Assembly: GCA_001799195.1 (NCBI GenBank)
Contig: MGSU01000213.1
Span: 1 to 7,362 of the forward strand
DNA length: 7,362 bases
Reading direction: 5' to 3'
Source of the DNA: Deltaproteobacteria bacterium RIFOXYA12_FULL_61_11
Lineage (GTDB): Bacteria > Bdellovibrionota_F > JAHFAK01 > YA12-FULL-61-11
Both the position numbers and the translations under genes were made by a program. Positions 4,117-7,362 of this stretch are shown in pieces; within the stretch, counting starts at the first letter, position 1, and every line of letters begins with the position of its first letter. The notes under the pieces were generated by a model, which was not told the origin of the DNA, made no database searches, and saw only the letters and a program-made list of their open reading frames with translations.

Positions 4117-6960
4117 ATGAGGGACCTCCAGGACGAATTGACCACCCGGTACGGCCGTGGTTGCAAGCCTCGCGTGGAACGAATGCTGCGCGCCCTGAAC
4201 CTGGACGTGAGCTATTCCGAAGGGCAGGGCAATTGGCTCCAGGCAAGGGACTCCCATGACCGGCATTGGCGAGTCTTCGACGCTGCTGGAGGTTACGCGG
4301 CCAACGTGCTTGGGCATGCCCATCCCGGCATTCTGGAGGCCATGCGGCAGGCCGCCCATGCGACCCTTCCCTGTCATGTCCAAGGCTCGATCAGAGGAGC
4401 AGCCGCGCACCTCGCGGCCGACCTCGAAGTCCTGGTGGCGGCGGAAACCGGGATTCATGGTTGGATATCCCATTTCACCAATAGCGGTACGGAAGCGGTA
4501 GAGGCGGCGCTCAAACATGCGCTGCTCGTCAACAGAGCCAAGCGCGACAACCTCGGCCGTCGCATCCTCGAGAGTCTGATCGAGCTCGCGCAGATCTTCC
4601 AGGGGACCCACCCCGCTCATCTGGACGAAGAACTCGATTTGTATCTCGAAAACCGATCCAGGGCTCTCGCCTTGCCGGTGCCCACCTCTCTCTTCCAGGG
4701 GCTCGAGCAGGTCCGCGACGCCATGCTCGCCTTGCTCGACGTTCCGCCCCTGCTCGCCGCCTTCCAAGGCTCTTACCACGGCAAGACTCTCGGTGCCCTC
4801 GGGCTCACCTCGAATCCGGAACTCCGCCTTCCCTTCCTCTCCGCTCCGGAACCCCAACGGGCCTTCCTCCCCTTCGATGATGCCGAGAGTCTCGTTGCCT
4901 GGACCGAGAGGCAACGAGGGTCTCTCGTGCTGCCAATCCTGCGGGGGCACCACCTCGCCACGACCGAGGTCTTCCTGCCTCTCGTCGCCGCTTTCATCGT
5001 TGAACCGGTCCAGGGAGAAGGCGGGGTGCGTCCGGCCGGGGGCGACTTCCTGACCACCTTGCGCCGCTGTGCCGATGATCTACAGGCCTCTCTGATCCTC
5101 GACGAGGTGCAGACCGGATGCCGTCGCACCGGTCCCTTCCTGTGCAGCAGCGCCTTGGGTATCGTCGCCGATACGTATTGTCTCTCCAAGGGGTTGGGCG
5201 GTGGGTACGTCAAGCTCGGCGCGACTCTCTTTCATCCTCGGCACTACGACGACCGCTTCGGGTTTCTCCACAGCTCCACCTTCGCCGAGGACGAATTCTC
5301 CTCCACTGTCGGCCGTTACGTGCTCTCCCTGCTCGCTCCGGACGAACTCGGTACCCAGGTCACGGCGCGCGGCCTGGAGCTCCTGGCCGGCCTCCGGGAC
5401 CTGCAACAACGCTATCCCCTCCTGGTAGCCGGAATACGCGGCCGGGGGCTCCTCGTCGCTCTCGAATTCAGCGCGGATATCGCTCAACGGGTGTTCGAGT
5501 TCAAAGTATTCGATGACTGCGATTGTTTCGGTTACCTCCTCGCCGGCGCGCTTCTCCACCGCGAGGGGGTGCGGGTCATGCCCACCCTGTCCAGTCCGCG
5601 GACCCTCCGATTCGCCCCCAGCCTCCTGACCGATACCGAGGAGGTAGCGTGGCTGTTAGCCGCCCTCAAGCGCTTGTGCGAACACCTGGAGCGGCTCGAC
5701 CTCGACTACCTCCTCGGACAAGCCTATCGCGGCCATCGCCTCGGTCCGGCCACTCGCCTGACCTCCCCCCTCAGAAAGGTCCCCGGACTGCCGACGGCCG
5801 CCTTCCTCACACACCTGATCGACGAGAACCACATTCGCAGTTTCGCCGCTTCGCACCGCCTCCTCCCCTCCGGTCTGATCGAGCGCAAGCTGGACAAGGC
5901 CTCGGACCTCTTCGAATTCGGCCTGTATCACTCCTCCTCGGTGAACGGTGCAACGGGCAACAGCGTTCGCTTCCTGCTGCTCGGCATCCCGGTCCTGAGC
6001 AGTTCCATCAACGCCATGAGCAGGTCCGGACGCAACAACTTCATCGGAAAGATCCAGGCGGCCGTTACACTCGCGGTCTCCCACGGTGCGAGCACCATCG
6101 GACTCGGTCAATTCACCTCCATCGTCACCCACAACGGATTGCTCCTCGACCCACGTGGTGCGACCCTTACCACGGGAAACAGCTATACCGCATGGCTGGC
6201 GGTAGAGGCGACCCTGGGGGCTGCGCGCGAGCATCATGGGGACCTGCACCGCACCACCCTCGCCTGTATTGGGGCGGCGGGCAACATCATCGCCACCTGC
6301 GCGACCCTGCTTGCCGATCACGTCGGCCGGTTGATCCTCCTCCATCACACCCCTCCCGAGCGCAGCCCTAAGCTGCTCGAAGCCTTGTCCCTGCTGTTTC
6401 GGACGCTGTCCAGGGGTTCGGGGACCTCTCCCCTTGCTGCCGGGATTCGCGCTCTCGGACTGGACCCCGAGCTACTCCCCCCGGAGCAGGTGCCCATGCT
6501 GCTGCGACATCCCTCCCTGCGCGATCAGGTGATCGTTGGCAGCGACCTCCAGTTGCTCTCGCAAGCAGCGGTGGTCCTCACCGGCACCAATCAGACCACC
6601 CCGACGGTCCCGGCCGAACTCCTAGCCCCAGGGGCAGTGGTGGTCGATCTCGGGGTGCCTGCCAATCTGGCCCCGAACCTCGCCGCCCGTAGACCGGACC
6701 TGCATCTGCTCAGGGGAGGCCTGGCCGCGCTACCCCCGCAAGCCGATGGCAGACCCCAGGCCCTCGCCTGTCCGTTCCTCCCCTTGACAGCCGGAACGTG
6801 TTACGCCTGTTTGGCTGAGACACTGACCCTGGCGTTATCCGGGAATCCCCCGGGACGTTATCTTGGAACGCTCGATCCCTCCGGCGTTCTGGCGGTACGG
6901 GAACTCGCCCGTGCCCAGGGCTTCAGCCTGGCAGGATCCTTCAATGAAGAGGTGCGTTGA
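4117..6960 (+). CDS. Class III aminotransferase fused to acyl-ACP reductase-like domain; probable amine-forming enzyme
   Basis: The product is 947 aa from ATG 4117; residues here are counted from the in-frame GTG at 4081 (subtract 12). Residues about 25-535 are a fold-type I class III PLP aminotransferase: NSGTEAVEAALKHAL (134-148), SYHGKTLGALGLT (231-243), EPVQGEGGV (308-316), LDEVQTG (340-346, Asp341 to the PLP ring nitrogen) and LSKGLGGG (368-375, Lys370 as Schiff-base lysine). Residues about 572-959 match cyanobacterial AAR in order: AAFLTHL, GQFTSIV (676-682), TTGNSYTAW (697-705), a Rossmann loop GAAGNI (731-736), DLGVPANL (856-863), LRGG (877-880) and CYACLAET (907-914), where Cys910 aligns with the AAR acyl-enzyme cysteine. 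Inferred reaction: acyl-ACP or acyl-CoA plus NAD(P)H gives an aldehyde, then transamination gives a primary amine. PigE of prodiginine synthesis combines the same activities. Chain length, carrier and amino donor cannot be read here. The gene is intact and cytoplasmic, with no adjacent pathway genes. Confidence 0.88.
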   Translation: MRDLQDELTTRYGRGCKPRVERMLRALNLDVSYSEGQGNWLQARDSHDRHWRVFDAAGGYAANVLGHAHPGILEAMRQAAHATLPCHVQGSIRGAAAHLAADLEVLVAAETGIHGWISHFTNSGTEAVEAALKHALLVNRAKRDNLGRRILESLIELAQIFQGTHPAHLDEELDLYLENRSRALALPVPTSLFQGLEQVRDAMLALLDVPPLLAAFQGSYHGKTLGALGLTSNPELRLPFLSAPEPQRAFLPFDDAESLVAWTERQRGSLVLPILRGHHLATTEVFLPLVAAFIVEPVQGEGGVRPAGGDFLTTLRRCADDLQASLILDEVQTGCRRTGPFLCSSALGIVADTYCLSKGLGGGYVKLGATLFHPRHYDDRFGFLHSSTFAEDEFSSTVGRYVLSLLAPDELGTQVTARGLELLAGLRDLQQRYPLLVAGIRGRGLLVALEFSADIAQRVFEFKVFDDCDCFGYLLAGALLHREGVRVMPTLSSPRTLRFAPSLLTDTEEVAWLLAALKRLCEHLERLDLDYLLGQAYRGHRLGPATRLTSPLRKVPGLPTAAFLTHLIDENHIRSFAASHRLLPSGLIERKLDKASDLFEFGLYHSSSVNGATGNSVRFLLLGIPVLSSSINAMSRSGRNNFIGKIQAAVTLAVSHGASTIGLGQFTSIVTHNGLLLDPRGATLTTGNSYTAWLAVEATLGAAREHHGDLHRTTLACIGAAGNIIATCATLLADHVGRLILLHHTPPERSPKLLEALSLLFRTLSRGSGTSPLAAGIRALGLDPELLPPEQVPMLLRHPSLRDQVIVGSDLQLLSQAAVVLTGTNQTTPTVPAELLAPGAVVVDLGVPANLAPNLAARRPDLHLLRGGLAALPPQADGRPQALACPFLPLTAGTCYACLAETLTLALSGNPPGRYLGTLDPSGVLAVRELARAQGFSLAGSFNEEVR

Positions 6961-7008
6961 CGGTAGGTCGGCAGCGCGCGGCAGGATTCGGTCCTTGGTC
7001 GAACGACG

Positions 7009-7362
7009 TCAGTCCATGGAACAAATTTCCAATTGTCGCAGTTTTAGGGTGACGTCCTTGTTACCGAAGAGCAACAGCCCCACGCCCTTGACCGCCTTCA
7101 GGGTCAACCCATTGTCCGGGGCGTCCGGAGGCTGGAAATCGGTGCGCCGTTTGAAATCCTTGAGGGGTGCCTCGATAGCCGTCCACTCCAGCCCCACCAA
7201 ACCACCTGCTTCGTACTGAAATTGTTCTCCACCGTCGTCGTGGAGCAAAATCCTGAAGTCCACCTCGGTGCGATCCGCTCTGACGTTGAACTGGAGCATG
7301 CACCCCAGATCCCACTGTCTTGGCGGCGTCAGGGGGATCTCGACGGCGACGAGATCGTGTAG
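7009..7362 (-). CDS. C-terminal part of a CIA30/CBM11-like beta-sandwich protein (5' end outside window)
   Basis: The frame is open from the right edge to TGA at 7009-7011, giving the last 117 residues. They alternate strands and turns: WDLGCMLQFNVRAD, then TEVDFRILLHDDGGEQFQYE, then LEWTAIEAPLKDFKRR, then LTLKAVKGVGLLLFG and DVTLKLRQLEIC. A tryptophan followed by a 'PLKDF' turn and a final strand with regular hydrophobic spacing resembles CIA30 and family 11 carbohydrate-binding domains, which are galactose-binding-like jelly rolls. This is fold resemblance, so sugar binding is only possible. Such domains often end larger exported or enzymatic proteins; the missing N terminus would decide this. 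An internal ATG at 7299 is unlikely to be the start because it would cut through the domain. The gene converges on the aminotransferase-reductase gene with 48 bp between stops and no clear terminator there. Confidence 0.7.
   Translation of the reverse strand, partial: LHDLVAVEIPLTPPRQWDLGCMLQFNVRADRTEVDFRILLHDDGGEQFQYEAGGLVGLEWTAIEAPLKDFKRRTDFQPPDAPDNGLTLKAVKGVGLLLFGNKDVTLKLRQLEICSMD

Noticed and set aside
4045-4953. Minus-strand open frames under the fusion gene (also 5080-5559 and 5656-6348)
   Set aside because: They overlap conserved aminotransferase and reductase motifs on the plus strand and show no domain of their own; these are mirror frames.
4117-6960. A HemL-HemA (glutamate-1-semialdehyde aminomutase plus glutamyl-tRNA reductase) fusion for tetrapyrrole synthesis
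   Set aside because: The chemistry pairing is similar, but glutamyl-tRNA reductase has its catalytic cysteine near the N terminus of its domain, with different motifs. Here the cysteine lies near the C terminus in CYACLAET, and the motif order follows AAR.
6961-7008. Bidirectional terminator between the convergent stops
   Set aside because: Only short weak stems such as TTCG/CGAA are found and there is no T-run, so I do not call a terminator.

Overview
The window is GC-rich bacterial DNA. Dense coding, short intergenic gaps and sigma70-like promoters suggest a proteobacterium. A gammaproteobacterium, possibly a purple sulfur bacterium, is my guess from codon style and gene types; nothing here fixes the taxon. 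I see no tRNA, rRNA, CRISPR array, IS element or attachment site.

Layout. Positions 1-1022 (minus) hold the first 340 codons of an exported protein with a signal peptide, a cysteine-rich segment, a proline-rich linker and a PA14-like beta domain; it runs off the left edge. Positions 1183-3522 (minus) encode a complete DNA topoisomerase III (topB, 779 aa, GTG start). About 240 bp between topB and the next gene carry two divergent promoter-like sequences. On the plus strand follow a 73-aa protein of unknown function (3760-3981) and a large fused enzyme (4117-6960, 947 aa). Positions 7009-7362 (minus) hold the last 117 codons of a protein with a CIA30/CBM11-like beta-sandwich end, convergent with the fused enzyme and cut by the right edge.

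The most notable gene is the fusion. Its N-terminal half is a class III PLP-dependent aminotransferase with its key residues in place. Its C-terminal half resembles cyanobacterial acyl-ACP reductase (AAR), including the cysteine that carries the acyl group. The simplest reading is a self-contained amine-forming enzyme: the reductase turns an acyl thioester into an aldehyde and the aminotransferase turns that into a primary amine. This parallels the PigE type of prodiginine enzyme, but as I recall PigE the domains are in the opposite order, and no prodiginine, tambjamine or polyketide genes are visible here. The 73-aa gene lies upstream on the same strand with its own good promoter and may be co-transcribed. 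TopB acts in DNA decatenation and has no evident link to the amine pathway. The two flanking minus-strand genes may be extracytoplasmic proteins; I infer no common pathway.
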